Part shown: positions 55,171 to 63,323 of the stretch, piece by piece
Position numbering within the stretch: the first letter of the stretch is position 1
Layout of the letters: every line of letters begins with the position of its first letter
Position numbers and translations under genes: made by a program
Assembly: GCF_040361195.1 (NCBI RefSeq)
Contig: NZ_APNE01000001.1
DNA: 64,000 bases
Source: Salinisphaera hydrothermalis
GTDB lineage: Bacteria; Pseudomonadota; Gammaproteobacteria; Nevskiales; Salinisphaeraceae
Reading direction: 5' to 3' (one strand)
The notes under the pieces: model-generated
The model's database searches: none
What the model was told of the DNA's origin: nothing
What the model saw: only the letters and a program-made list of their open reading frames with translations

Positions 55171-56517
55171 TCAGCTTTCCGGGATGCGTACCAGCACCCG
55201 GCCGCCGCCCATGTCGCTGCCGGTCAGCTCGATTTCGCCGTTGTAGGAATGCACGATCTCGGCGGCTACCGCCAGGCCGAGACCCTGGCCTTCTCGGGTG
55301 CTGTCGGCTCGAACGCCGCGCTCGAGCAATCGTTGGGGCTGGGCCTCGCCGAAGCCGGAGCCGTTGTCGTCGACCCAGAGCGACAGCACGCCTTTGTTGC
55401 TGCGCCGGGCCCCCACGATCACGCGATCCTTGCCGTACTTGGCCGCGTTGTCCATGAGCGTGCCCAGCAGCTCGGTGATATCGCCTTCGTCGACCGGCAC
55501 CTGCAGCGTCTGTGGGATACGGATTTCGAAGCGGGTGCCGTACTCGGCATAGACTTTGGTCAGCGCCCGGCCCAGGCGTTCGGCGATCGGTGCGATCGCC
55601 AACCGGCGTGTCAGGCTGCGCTTGCCCGCCGCCGCAGCCTTCTGCAGTTGGTAGTCGAGAATATCGTTCATGCGTGCGAGTTGCGAGCGCAGGGCGCTGC
55701 GTTGATCGTCCGGCAGGGTCTTGTCCTCGGCGATGCCGCGCAGAATGGCCATCGGTGTCTTCAGGCTGTGGGCCAGATCGCCCAGCGCGTTGCGGTAACG
55801 GGTCAGGCGGGCCTGGTCGTTGACCAGCATGGTGTTGAGGTTGTTGACCAGCGGCTGGATCTCGTCCGGGTAGTCGCCTTGCAGCCGGCGATCGTCGTCT
55901 GACTCCAGATTGGCCAGGTTTCGCGCCAGTCGGCGCAGCGGCGCCAAGCCCCAGCGCAGGATCAGCAGTTCGACGATCAAAAGAATCAGCGCGGAGACCG
56001 AGAGCAGTGTCCAGAGCACGCCCTGGAAGCGTTGCATTTGCTTGACGAAGGTCGACGTGTTCTCGGCCACGACCAACGTATAGCGATAATCCTTGCCGCC
56101 CTCGGTGACCCAGCGAAAACCGAACGACAGGGTGAGCAGTTGATTACCGTTGCCGCGCGTGATGCGCATTTCCTGCCACTGGCCGACCGCTGGCAGATTC
56201 GGCATGTCGATACTGCCCAGCAGTGACGGCGAATGCCAGATCATCTGCTTCTTCTCGTTGAGCACCATGGCATACAGCCCGGAATCGGGCCGCGACAGAT
56301 CGGACTCGGGCAATACGCGCGGCGCCAGATTGAACTGGCCGTCATCGGTGATATCCGCACTGCCGAGCAGCGCGTACGACAACCCCTGCAGGCGATCGTG
56401 CTCGGCCTGCTCGGCTCGTTCCCGCACCGCGGTCTGAAGGGCGACACCGGTCAGCCCGATAAAGGCGACCAGCAGAACCGCGGTCGCGGCCAGAAGCCGC
56501 GCCCGCAGCGAATTCAT
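55171..56517 (-). CDS. PhoQ-like sensor histidine kinase
   Basis: 448 residues from ATG 56517 (GTG at 56520 is the alternative). Two membrane helices (about 8-28 and 165-190) flank a periplasmic sensor domain. H-box DLAHSLKTPMAIL (His about residue 251), N-box LMDNAAKYG, G-boxes with DNGSGFG and GQGLGLAV. The H-box wording is like PhoQ. It phosphorylates the response regulator whose stop overlaps its start. Sensed signal unknown. Confidence 0.9.
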   Translation of the reverse strand: MNSLRARLLAATAVLLVAFIGLTGVALQTAVRERAEQAEHDRLQGLSYALLGSADITDDGQFNLAPRVLPESDLSRPDSGLYAMVLNEKKQMIWHSPSLLGSIDMPNLPAVGQWQEMRITRGNGNQLLTLSFGFRWVTEGGKDYRYTLVVAENTSTFVKQMQRFQGVLWTLLSVSALILLIVELLILRWGLAPLRRLARNLANLESDDDRRLQGDYPDEIQPLVNNLNTMLVNDQARLTRYRNALGDLAHSLKTPMAILRGIAEDKTLPDDQRSALRSQLARMNDILDYQLQKAAAAGKRSLTRRLAIAPIAERLGRALTKVYAEYGTRFEIRIPQTLQVPVDEGDITELLGTLMDNAAKYGKDRVIVGARRSNKGVLSLWVDDNGSGFGEAQPQRLLERGVRADSTREGQGLGLAVAAEIVHSYNGEIELTGSDMGGGRVLVRIPES

Positions 56518-57224
56518 CACGGTGCAGCGCTATCGGCGGTCGGCCGCGGGCGGTCATCGCGGGCCAGGCGGTAGCCCCGGCCGCGCAGGGTTTCGATGGG
56601 TTTGCGCGTGCCGTCGGGGTCGAGCTTGGCGCGCAGACGGCGCACGAACACCTCGATGACGTTGGAGTCGCGTTCGGCGTTTTCTTCGTAGATGTGCTCA
56701 GTCAGCGCCGTTTTCGAGATCACTTCACCGGCGTGCAGCATCAGGTATTCGAGTACGCGATATTCATAAGCCGTGAGATCGATCGATTCCTCGCCGACAA
56801 AAACTTCCTGGCGCGAGGTGTCGAGCACGATATCGCCGGACTCCAGCCGTGGCTGCGCCCAGCCGCGCGAGCGGCGTACGAGCGCCTGAATGCGAGCCGA
56901 GAGCTCTTCCGGCTGGAACGGTTTGACCACGTAGTCGTCGGCGCCGGCTTCCAGGCCTTCGACCTTGTCCTGCCAACGGCTGCGCGCGGTCAGTATGAGA
57001 ATGGGATAGTCCAGCCCGGCTTCGCGGACTTCGGCGATGATGTCGAGGCCGGTCGGGCCGGGCAGGCCGAGGTCGATGATCGCGATGTCGATCGGATATT
57101 CCTTGGCATAGAACAGGCCTTCCTCGCCTTCGCCCGTTTCGTCGACCGCAAAGCCTTCCGAGCGCAGCCGCTCGCAGACCTGGGTACGCAGTTCGACATC
57201 GTCTTCGATCACCAGAGCTCGCAT
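56517..57224 (-). CDS. PhoP/OmpR-type response regulator
   Basis: 235 residues. Receiver domain with the acidic pair EDD (about 7-9), phospho-acceptor Asp in IIDLGLPG (about 51), Thr/Lys switch ILTARS and DDYVVKPF; then a winged-helix DNA-binding domain with DSNVIEVFVRRLRAKL and RGRGYRL. It activates or represses envelope genes after phosphorylation by the adjacent kinase. Translationally coupled to it. Confidence 0.94.
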   Translation of the reverse strand: MRALVIEDDVELRTQVCERLRSEGFAVDETGEGEEGLFYAKEYPIDIAIIDLGLPGPTGLDIIAEVREAGLDYPILILTARSRWQDKVEGLEAGADDYVVKPFQPEELSARIQALVRRSRGWAQPRLESGDIVLDTSRQEVFVGEESIDLTAYEYRVLEYLMLHAGEVISKTALTEHIYEENAERDSNVIEVFVRRLRAKLDPDGTRKPIETLRGRGYRLARDDRPRPTADSAAP

Positions 57225-57249
57225 GGGCGACTGTCCTTGCCTTGACCGC

Positions 57250-57681
57250 TTAGCGGCGTGCGTCGATGTCCACGACGCGAACGCGGCCGCGTTCCAGAAG
57301 TTTCACCCGATAGTAAGGCCCGCCCGGTCCTTGTTCCAGTATCACGTTGAGCACACGGCCGCCGAAGCGCTTGCGCGCGCGCTGCGCGGCTTGCTCTGGA
57401 GAGATTGCCGGTCGTTGCGACGACGACGGCTTCCGGTGGTCGGATTGCGAATCATCGTGCCCGTCAGCATTCCGGCGGTGCCCGGCCGCGACGCCCGCGT
57501 GGCTGTGTTGTAGCGCATGGGCGCCGATGTGCGGCGGGATCGAGTGCCCCTCGGTGTGGGCGAACGCACCGTTCGACATCAGCAGCATCAGCAACGCGGC
57601 CGCGAGAATGAAGGCGCAGCGGTCCGAGGCGAGGGCTGGTATCGAGGACCCGGGGTAAATGTCGCTAGGCAACGAGCGCAT
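57250..57681 (-). CDS. His-rich PepSY-domain exported protein
   Basis: 143 residues. A hydrophobic segment (about 23-40, FILAAALLMLLMSNGAFA) likely acts as a signal peptide. The region after it is strongly His-rich (HTEGHSIPPHIGAHALQHSH, about 42-61), then a short C-terminal PepSY-type domain (about 92-143: QAARKRFGGRVLNVILEQ-like text) ends the protein. PepSY proteins often sit beside PhoPQ-type pairs. Its start overlaps the upstream gene's stop (ATGA at 57681). Confidence 0.75.
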   Translation of the reverse strand: MRSLPSDIYPGSSIPALASDRCAFILAAALLMLLMSNGAFAHTEGHSIPPHIGAHALQHSHAGVAAGHRRNADGHDDSQSDHRKPSSSQRPAISPEQAAQRARKRFGGRVLNVILEQGPGGPYYRVKLLERGRVRVVDIDARR

Positions 57682-58055
57682 CAGTACCCCGATTGCTGGT
57701 TTTGCAGGCAGCGCTGATAGCGATTTTCAGCCATCCGGTTGGCATTCCAGGCGCCGGCGGCCACACCCGCGGCGGCGCCCGCTCCGGTGGCGATATCCTT
57801 GCCGGTGTGGCTGCCGAACTGATTACCGACCAGGCCGCCCAAGGCACCGCCCACGATGGCTTGACCCACCGGGCTGGTCAGGCTGCCCACGAGCGGATTG
57901 CGCTCATCGGTGGCGTTGGCGCAGGCGTATCGGCCGCCGGGTACGGCGTTGAAGATCGGATCAACCTGCGGGCCGTTACGGCTCGCGCAGGCCGAGACCG
58001 AGAGCACAGCGGCGATCGCGCCGGAGAATGCAAGGAGACGAATCGAATTGCGCAT
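57681..58055 (-). CDS. glycine-zipper lipoprotein
   Basis: 124 residues from 58055. Lipobox (SVSAC) about residue 22. The middle region (about 62-100) has the Gly-x3-Gly pattern of glycine-zipper 2TM domains (VGGALGGLVGNQFG, GAGAAAGVAAG) that insert in membranes. The last residues carry a Cys (RCLQNQQ). First gene of the coupled set glycine-zipper, PepSY, phoP-like, phoQ-like. A longer frame to 58088 exists. Confidence 0.8.
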   Translation of the reverse strand: MRNSIRLLAFSGAIAAVLSVSACASRNGPQVDPIFNAVPGGRYACANATDERNPLVGSLTSPVGQAIVGGALGGLVGNQFGSHTGKDIATGAGAAAGVAAGAWNANRMAENRYQRCLQNQQSGY

Positions 58056-58216
58056 GGTCGAGCCTCGTAGAGCCTCGAAAATAGACAAAAAGCGCTGAAT
58101 CCATGCTTAAGCGCCGGTCGTGCCGCTCGTACAATCGATTCAGCGCCCGTCTGCCGCCGGCGGCGTCCGCCTGGGCGTTGACGCCAATCGGTTTCAGCCG
58201 TCTCCCGAGCGAGCGA

Positions 58217-58783
58217 TCAGCTGTTACCGGCTCCGCTCTGGCCGGTGTTGTCGTGTTGACCGGTATCGCCGCCGCCGGACTGCGAGGCGTCGTTCTTGCC
58301 GTTGGATACCTGCAGCTGATCGTTGACGCTCTCAACGCCCGGTTGGCTACGCACGGCCTGAACCGCCTTCTTGCGCGTGTCCTGGTCGGGCACGGTACCG
58401 GTGAGCGTCACCACGCGCTGGTTCACGCCGACCGAGATCGCGGACTTGGAGAATTCGTCGTTGTCCAGCAGCTTCTTCTGCAGGGTACGAAACAGGACTT
58501 CGTCGCTGACGGTCTGGTTGACCGCCTGGGTGGCTGATATCACCTTCTGTCGCGCTTGCTGAAGTTTATTCTGCGCCTGCTTGAGGTTTTTCTGCGCGTC
58601 CTGAACCTTCTCGCGTGCGTCCGCCACTTTCTCCTGCGCCTGTTTACGCGCTTTCTTCGCGTCGTTGAGGTTGCTGGTGGCGTCGTTGTACTTCTCCTGC
58701 GGCGATTCGGAGCAGCCCGCAGCGATCAGCGTGGCGAGCATGAGACAAGCGATGACGATGAAACGCGATGGCCGTAGAGTCAT
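58217..58783 (-). CDS. BON-domain lipoprotein with coiled coil
   Basis: 188 residues. Lipobox AAGC about residue 24. Residues 30-85 are a Lys/Gln/Ala coiled coil (repeat-like KVQDAQKNLKQAQNK). A BON domain (about 95-160) contains VNQRVVTLTGTVPDQ and ends with VESVNDQLQV. The tail is low-complexity Gly/Gln/Ser. BON proteins bind phospholipid and help the outer envelope resist osmotic or stress damage. Confidence 0.85.
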   Translation of the reverse strand: MTLRPSRFIVIACLMLATLIAAGCSESPQEKYNDATSNLNDAKKARKQAQEKVADAREKVQDAQKNLKQAQNKLQQARQKVISATQAVNQTVSDEVLFRTLQKKLLDNDEFSKSAISVGVNQRVVTLTGTVPDQDTRKKAVQAVRSQPGVESVNDQLQVSNGKNDASQSGGGDTGQHDNTGQSGAGNS

Positions 58784-58919
58784 GGTCGGTACTGGCGTCG
58801 GAACGATCCGCCAAACATAACAGCTCGCAGATGAACGGGGCCCGCCCGGTATCTCCGATCATGTCGGTCTGCGCCGCAGTGCTCGAACCAAACGGCAACA
58901 GGCCCTAAACTGCGCGCCC

Positions 58920-59894
58920 ATGGAGATCGCCGGCTATCGTTTCCCCAATGCATTGGCGCTGGCGCCCATGGCCGGTGTGACCGATCGCGTGTTTAGACGG
59001 GTATGCCGCGGGTTCGGGGCGTCGGTGACGGTCGGCGAGATGGTCTCGGCACGAAGCGAGCTGCGCGATACGCGCAAGTCCCGATTGCGGCTCGATTTCT
59101 CCGGCGAGCCGGCGCCGCGCATCATTCAGATCGCCGGCGGCGACGCCGCGGATCTTGCGGCTGCGGCTCGCGTCAACGCCGACGCGGGGGCCGATATCAT
59201 CGATATCAATATGGGCTGTCCGGCCAAGAAGGTTTGTCGCAAGGCGGCCGGCTCGGCGCTGATGGCCGATATCGATCATGTCGGCCGGATTCTCGATGCC
59301 GTGGTGGCGGCTTCGCCGGTTCCGGTCACGCTCAAGATGCGCACCGGTGTCTCGGCCGACCGGATCAACGCGGTCGCGATCGCCAAGATGGCCGAGCGCG
59401 CCGGCATCGCGGCGTTGGCGGTGCACGGCCGCACGCGCGACCAGCATTATCGCGGTGTGGCCGAATACGACACGATCGCCGCAGTGGTCGCGGCCGTGTC
59501 GATTCCGGTCTGGGCCAACGGCGATGTCGATTCGGTCGCGCGGGCACGAGAAGTGCGGGCCGCCACCGGTGCTGCCGGCCTCATGATCGGCCGGGCGGCC
59601 TGTCGGCGTCCCTGGCTGTTTCGTCAGATTGCGGCGGCGGCCGAAGGCCGGCCGGCTGTGGCCGAGCCGGGGCTGGCAGACGAGGCCGAGATCGTCCTGG
59701 GGTTGGTCGAGCAGGTGCACGATTTCTACGGCGAGGAACAGGGCGTACGAGTGGCCCGCAAGCACATCGGTTGGTTGTGCGAGCGCAGGGCCCCGCATCC
59801 CGCGTTGTACATGGACCTGATGACCGCCGCGACCGCAGCGCGTCAGATCCGGCTGCTCGATCGGTATTTCGACGCCGTGAACTTGGCAGCCTGA
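58920..59894 (+). CDS. dusB: tRNA-dihydrouridine synthase B
   Basis: 324 residues. FMN-barrel signature APMAGVTDRVFRR, the tRNA-binding and catalytic loop NMGCPAKKVCRKAAGSALM with the active Cys, VHGRTRDQHYRG, and KHIGWL in the C-terminal domain fit DusB. Reduces specific uridines in tRNA. fis usually follows dusB in gammaproteobacteria; here the next gene encodes a universal stress protein, so that linkage is lost. Confidence 0.95.
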   Translation: MEIAGYRFPNALALAPMAGVTDRVFRRVCRGFGASVTVGEMVSARSELRDTRKSRLRLDFSGEPAPRIIQIAGGDAADLAAAARVNADAGADIIDINMGCPAKKVCRKAAGSALMADIDHVGRILDAVVAASPVPVTLKMRTGVSADRINAVAIAKMAERAGIAALAVHGRTRDQHYRGVAEYDTIAAVVAAVSIPVWANGDVDSVARAREVRAATGAAGLMIGRAACRRPWLFRQIAAAAEGRPAVAEPGLADEAEIVLGLVEQVHDFYGEEQGVRVARKHIGWLCERRAPHPALYMDLMTAATAARQIRLLDRYFDAVNLAA

Positions 59895-59904
59895 CGCCGG
59901 CAAC

Positions 59905-59918
59905 TTGATCCAGATCAG
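59905..59918 (+). promoter_or_regulatory. FNR/Anr-type box upstream of usp
   Basis: TTGATCCAGATCAG differs from the consensus TTGAT-N4-ATCAA only at the last base. Its centre (59911.5) is about 41 bases before the expected start, with a weak -10 TAGTCT at 59940-59945, which is class II activator spacing. Confidence 0.65.
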
Positions 59919-60002
59919 ATTATCGACGGCCCCGAGGGGTAGTCTGATGACATGCCTGGCGTTTAAGCCGGGCCGATACCGGATCACTCGGGGAAAACGG
60001 AC

Positions 60003-60815
60003 ATGAGCTACAAGAGTCTGATCATCGCCATTACGGAAGTCTCGCTGGATCGCGCCGCGATCAATCAGGCTGCCGCGCTGGCCGCGCGTTTCGATGCCCA
60101 TCTGACCGGACTGTACGTCTACGAGCCCCCCTACTATCGCTATCCGCTGGCCTATCCGAATATCGCCGATATCGACCCCGAGGCGGCCAGTGGCAAGGAC
60201 GAGGCCACGCTCGCCGCGCGCGAGGCGTTCGATGCGGCCTGTCGCGCCGAAGGGGTGGAAACCAACGAATGGCGTTTCGTGCGCGGGGAAACCCTGAACA
60301 CGCTGGCGCTACACGCGCGTTATGCCGATGCGCTCGTGATGAGCGGCGGCGATCTGGCCGCGCGTCTGGCGATCGTGTCTTCACGGCCGGTCATCGCGGT
60401 GCCGGAGGCCGACCGGGATCGCACGCTGGGCCAGCGTATCCTGCTGGCCTGGAATGCCAGCCGCGAGGCCACCCGGGCCGCGACGGCCGCGCTGCCGTTG
60501 ATGATCGGGGCCGAGCAAGTCAGCGTATTGACGATCGATGCCGAAGGCTCCGCCCACCGCGACCTGGGTGACAACCCGGGAGCCGATATCGCGCTCTATC
60601 TGGCGCGCCATGGCATCGAGGCCGAGGTGCGCCGGGCCGACAGCGACAGTGTCGGGGTCGCCGAAACCCTGCTCACCGAAGCGGTCGAGATGAACGCCGA
60701 TCTGATCTGCATGGGCGCCTACGGCCATTCGCGGCTACGCGAGCTGGTGCTTGGCGGTGTGACGCGCGATGTGATTGACGCGCCGCCGCCGGTGCCGTTG
60801 TTGCTGGCGCATTGA
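60003..60815 (+). CDS. tandem universal stress protein
   Basis: 270 residues, two Usp-like domains. The N-terminal domain starts SYKSLIIAITEVSLDR; the second (about 140-270) has ILLAWNASREATRA and, near the end, the glycine motif GAYGHSRLRELVLGGVT that binds nucleotide. Likely an ATP-binding stress factor under low oxygen, given the FNR box upstream. Homologous throughout to the minus-strand usp at 62271-63140. Confidence 0.93.
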   Translation: MSYKSLIIAITEVSLDRAAINQAAALAARFDAHLTGLYVYEPPYYRYPLAYPNIADIDPEAASGKDEATLAAREAFDAACRAEGVETNEWRFVRGETLNTLALHARYADALVMSGGDLAARLAIVSSRPVIAVPEADRDRTLGQRILLAWNASREATRAATAALPLMIGAEQVSVLTIDAEGSAHRDLGDNPGADIALYLARHGIEAEVRRADSDSVGVAETLLTEAVEMNADLICMGAYGHSRLRELVLGGVTRDVIDAPPPVPLLLAH

Positions 60816-60823
60816 GATTGAGT

Positions 60824-60855
60824 AAGGGGTCGGCGCGGCGCTCTGCCGACCCCTT
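60824..60855. terminator. inverted repeat between usp and cbpM
   Basis: AAGGGGTCGGC (60824-60834) pairs with GCCGACCCCTT (60845-60855). It lies between convergent genes. No T run; probably a bidirectional stop. Confidence 0.5.
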
Positions 60856-60882
60856 CGCGGCTCGAATAGCGGCCTCGGTCGT

Positions 60883-61209
60883 CTAGCGCTGCTCGTCGCG
60901 GGCCTCTTGCGCAGCGAGCCGGCCGCGTAGCGTGCGAATTTCGTCCATCAGTTCCAGTGCCAGAGCAATGCCTGACGCATTGAGCTCCAGGTCCTGAGCC
61001 AGCCGTCGTGCGGTATGTACCCGTGGCAGGTGCGCCGCCGCGAATCGCCACTGACGCTCGTTAGGGGAGACCGGTTCGAGCACGCCGTGCTCGACCAGCA
61101 GGGTAATCCACTCGGCGTGCACGCCGCAGGAGCGACAGAGCTGGGCGAGTGTCAGGGTTTCGCCGTGCTCGACGATCTCGCAGGTCAGCGTGTAACGCGT
61201 GTCTTGCAT
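60883..61209 (-). CDS. cbpM: CbpM, chaperone modulator (MerR-like)
   Basis: 108 residues from ATG at 61209. LTLAQLCRSCGVHAEWITLLVEHGVLEP is a MerR-like fold segment; the C-terminus is a helix with LALELMDEIRTLRGRL. In E. coli CbpM binds the J-domain of CbpA and inhibits it. It starts one base after the cbpA stop (TGACATG), so expression is coupled. Confidence 0.88.
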   Translation of the reverse strand: MQDTRYTLTCEIVEHGETLTLAQLCRSCGVHAEWITLLVEHGVLEPVSPNERQWRFAAAHLPRVHTARRLAQDLELNASGIALALELMDEIRTLRGRLAAQEARDEQR

Positions 61210-61210
61210 G

Positions 61211-62182
61211 TCAGCCCCCCAGTTTCTTGCGGGGATTAAAGTTGCTCTCGCGCGCCAGGCGTTCGTAGAGCGCGCGGGTCTCGTCGTCGAGGTGCTCGGG
61301 CAACACAATTTTCAGGGTTGCGATCAGATCGCCCGGCGTCTTGCCCGGCATGCCGCGCCCCTTCAGGCGTAACCGCCGGCCCGAATTGGACCGCGCCGGG
61401 ATCTTGAGATCGACCGGCCCGGCGGGCGTTGGCGTCTTGACCGTGGCGCCGAGCGCGGCCTCCCAGGGCGCCACCGGTAGTTCGAGCATCAGATTGCGGT
61501 CGTCCAGACGAAACAGCGGATGGGGGCGGAATTCGATTTCCAGGTATAGGTCGCCGGCTTCGCCGCCGCCCAGGCCGGGCATGCCCTGGCCGGTGAGGCG
61601 CAACTGCTGACCCGCGCGCACGCCCTTGGGAATGTTCACCCGCACGGTGCGCTCGCGATTGACCACGCGACCGTGCTCGTCCGTTTCCGGGACGCGCAGG
61701 GAAATCATCTTCTGACCGCCCTGAAAAGCGTCCTCGAGATCGAGGGCGATGCGGGCGGTTTGATCCTGGCCGCGCATCGAACCGCCCGCCGACGCACCGG
61801 GGCCTCGGCCGCCGGCGGCGCGGAATCCGCCCCGTCCAAACAGGGATTCGAAGAAATCGCTGAAGTCGCCGGCATCGGCGCCGGTATAACCGCCACCGCG
61901 GAATTCGAAGTTCGAATCCCAGCCCGGCGGCGGCTGAAACCCGCCCCCGCTGTCTTGACGCGCGCTGCCGCCGCGGCCGAGCTGGTCGTAGGCCGCGCGT
62001 TTTTCCGGGTCCTTGAGGACCTCGTAGGCTTCGTTGGCCTCGCGGAATTTCTCGGCCGCGTCGTCTTCGTTGCTGACATCGGGATGGTACTTGCGTGCCA
62101 GTTTGCGATAGGCGCGCTTGATGGTGGCGTCGTCGGCGTCGCGATCGACGCCGAGAATCTTGTAATAGTCCTTGTATTCCAT
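61211..62182 (-). CDS. cbpA: CbpA, DnaJ-like co-chaperone
   Basis: 323 residues from ATG 62182. J-domain at the N-terminus (about 1-70) with HPD in KYHPDVS, a Gly/Phe-rich linker (about 75-135), then two beta-sandwich peptide-binding domains (DnaJ C) without the cysteine zinc finger. It stimulates DnaK and binds curved DNA. First gene of cbpA-cbpM. Confidence 0.95.
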   Translation of the reverse strand: MEYKDYYKILGVDRDADDATIKRAYRKLARKYHPDVSNEDDAAEKFREANEAYEVLKDPEKRAAYDQLGRGGSARQDSGGGFQPPPGWDSNFEFRGGGYTGADAGDFSDFFESLFGRGGFRAAGGRGPGASAGGSMRGQDQTARIALDLEDAFQGGQKMISLRVPETDEHGRVVNRERTVRVNIPKGVRAGQQLRLTGQGMPGLGGGEAGDLYLEIEFRPHPLFRLDDRNLMLELPVAPWEAALGATVKTPTPAGPVDLKIPARSNSGRRLRLKGRGMPGKTPGDLIATLKIVLPEHLDDETRALYERLARESNFNPRKKLGG

Positions 62183-62222
62183 GAGCGCTGGGATGCGACG
62201 GTCGGCGTGGACGTGTGGGTCG

Positions 62223-62251
62223 AGTATAGGACTGGTGCGCGCAGCTGTGGA
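62223..62251 (-). promoter_or_regulatory. cbpA promoter
   Basis: On the minus strand -35 TCCACA (62246-62251), 17-base spacer, -10 TATACT (62223-62228), 41 bases before the cbpA ATG. Confidence 0.55.
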
Positions 62252-62270
62252 GCCCGCGTGCGGCCCTGCT

Positions 62271-63140
62271 CTAAGCGCCGACCAGCGTCGGGACCGGTAG
62301 CCGTCGCAGCATTTCGTAGGTGGTTCCGCCCAGGATGAATTCACGCAGTCGCGAATGGCCGTAAGCGCCCATGCATAACGTATCGGCGCCGGTTTCGGTG
62401 ATATGCGAACACAGTAAGTCGGCGACCGAGCGACCGCCGGATTCGAGGCGTGAGACCTCGACATGCACCCCGTGTCGGGCCAGATAGAGGGCGATATCGG
62501 CGCCGGGTTCCTCGCCATGCGGCGAAACGAGCGCGTGGCTGTCGTCGATCACGACCAGGTTCACTGATTCGGCGTCCTGCAGCAGCGGCAGCGCCCCGCT
62601 GATGGCGCGCTGGGCTTCGCGCGATGCGTTCCAGCCGAGCACGATATGGCGTCCGAGTTCGGTGAACGGTGTGTCGTGGGCCGGCAGTACCAGCACCGGC
62701 CGCGACGAGGCCTGGGCGACGATGGCCGGCGTGTCCGCGCTGGTGTGATCGTGTGTCGTGGGCGCCGGGCGACCGATGACGACCAGGTCGTGCGCGCGTG
62801 CCTCATTGGCGATCAGCTCGGCGGTTTGCAGGCCGGCCAGGTCTGCGCTGCGATAGCACCAGTCGTGCTCGGCCACGTGTCGTGCCTCGACACGCTGGGC
62901 GAATATCCGAGCCATCTCGGCATCGCGATCGCGCGCGGCGGTCTCGTCTTCCGCGATCATGGTCGGCGAGGGCGCGACCGGGTAATCGCCGGTCGCAATA
63001 TAGCTGTTGTAGGTCGGCACATGCGTGTGCAACCCGGTGACGCGGGCCATCCAGCGCGCGGCCAGCGCGGCCGCGGTATCGGTAAACACCGGCTGGCTCG
63101 GCGTGTCCTGAACATGGACGAGAAGACTGGCGTAGCTCAT
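62271..63140 (-). CDS. tandem universal stress protein
   Basis: 289 residues from ATG 63140; a longer frame to 63182 is not family-like. Two Usp domains; the second has HIVLGWNASREAQRA and GAYGHSRLREFILGG, nearly the same text as the usp at 60003, so the two are close paralogues. Divergent from ompW and preceded by a perfect FNR-type box whose centre would be about -41.5 for a start near 63165. Confidence 0.92.
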   Translation of the reverse strand: MSYASLLVHVQDTPSQPVFTDTAAALAARWMARVTGLHTHVPTYNSYIATGDYPVAPSPTMIAEDETAARDRDAEMARIFAQRVEARHVAEHDWCYRSADLAGLQTAELIANEARAHDLVVIGRPAPTTHDHTSADTPAIVAQASSRPVLVLPAHDTPFTELGRHIVLGWNASREAQRAISGALPLLQDAESVNLVVIDDSHALVSPHGEEPGADIALYLARHGVHVEVSRLESGGRSVADLLCSHITETGADTLCMGAYGHSRLREFILGGTTYEMLRRLPVPTLVGA

Positions 63141-63199
63141 GGCGAGGGATTCGGCTGTCGATCGAACACCCCATCGTGCCACGCCGAACAGCGTTCGGC

Positions 63200-63213
63200 T
63201 TGATCCAGATCAA
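63200..63213. promoter_or_regulatory. perfect FNR/Anr box between usp and ompW
   Basis: TTGATCCAGATCAA matches TTGAT-N4-ATCAA exactly. Centre at 63206.5, 66 bases from the usp start codon (minus strand); a weak CACGAT -10 at 63173-63178 gives class II spacing for usp. Confidence 0.8.
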
Positions 63214-63248
63214 GCACTTGCGCCGGCTCGAGCCGCCCGCTCGGTGCG

Positions 63249-63290
63249 TTGATCTGTGTCAATTCGCGGTCTTTGCCACCGGCCTAGATT
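63249..63290 (+). promoter_or_regulatory. ompW promoter with FNR-type box at class II position
   Basis: TTGATCTGTGTCAA (63249-63262) is one mismatch from consensus. A -10 TAGATT (63285-63290) places the start near 63297, about 41.5 bases from the box centre, the standard distance for FNR class II activation. Confidence 0.7.
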
Positions 63291-63323
63291 CACTTCCGAA
63301 TTCATTCATACAGGGAGTGCATC

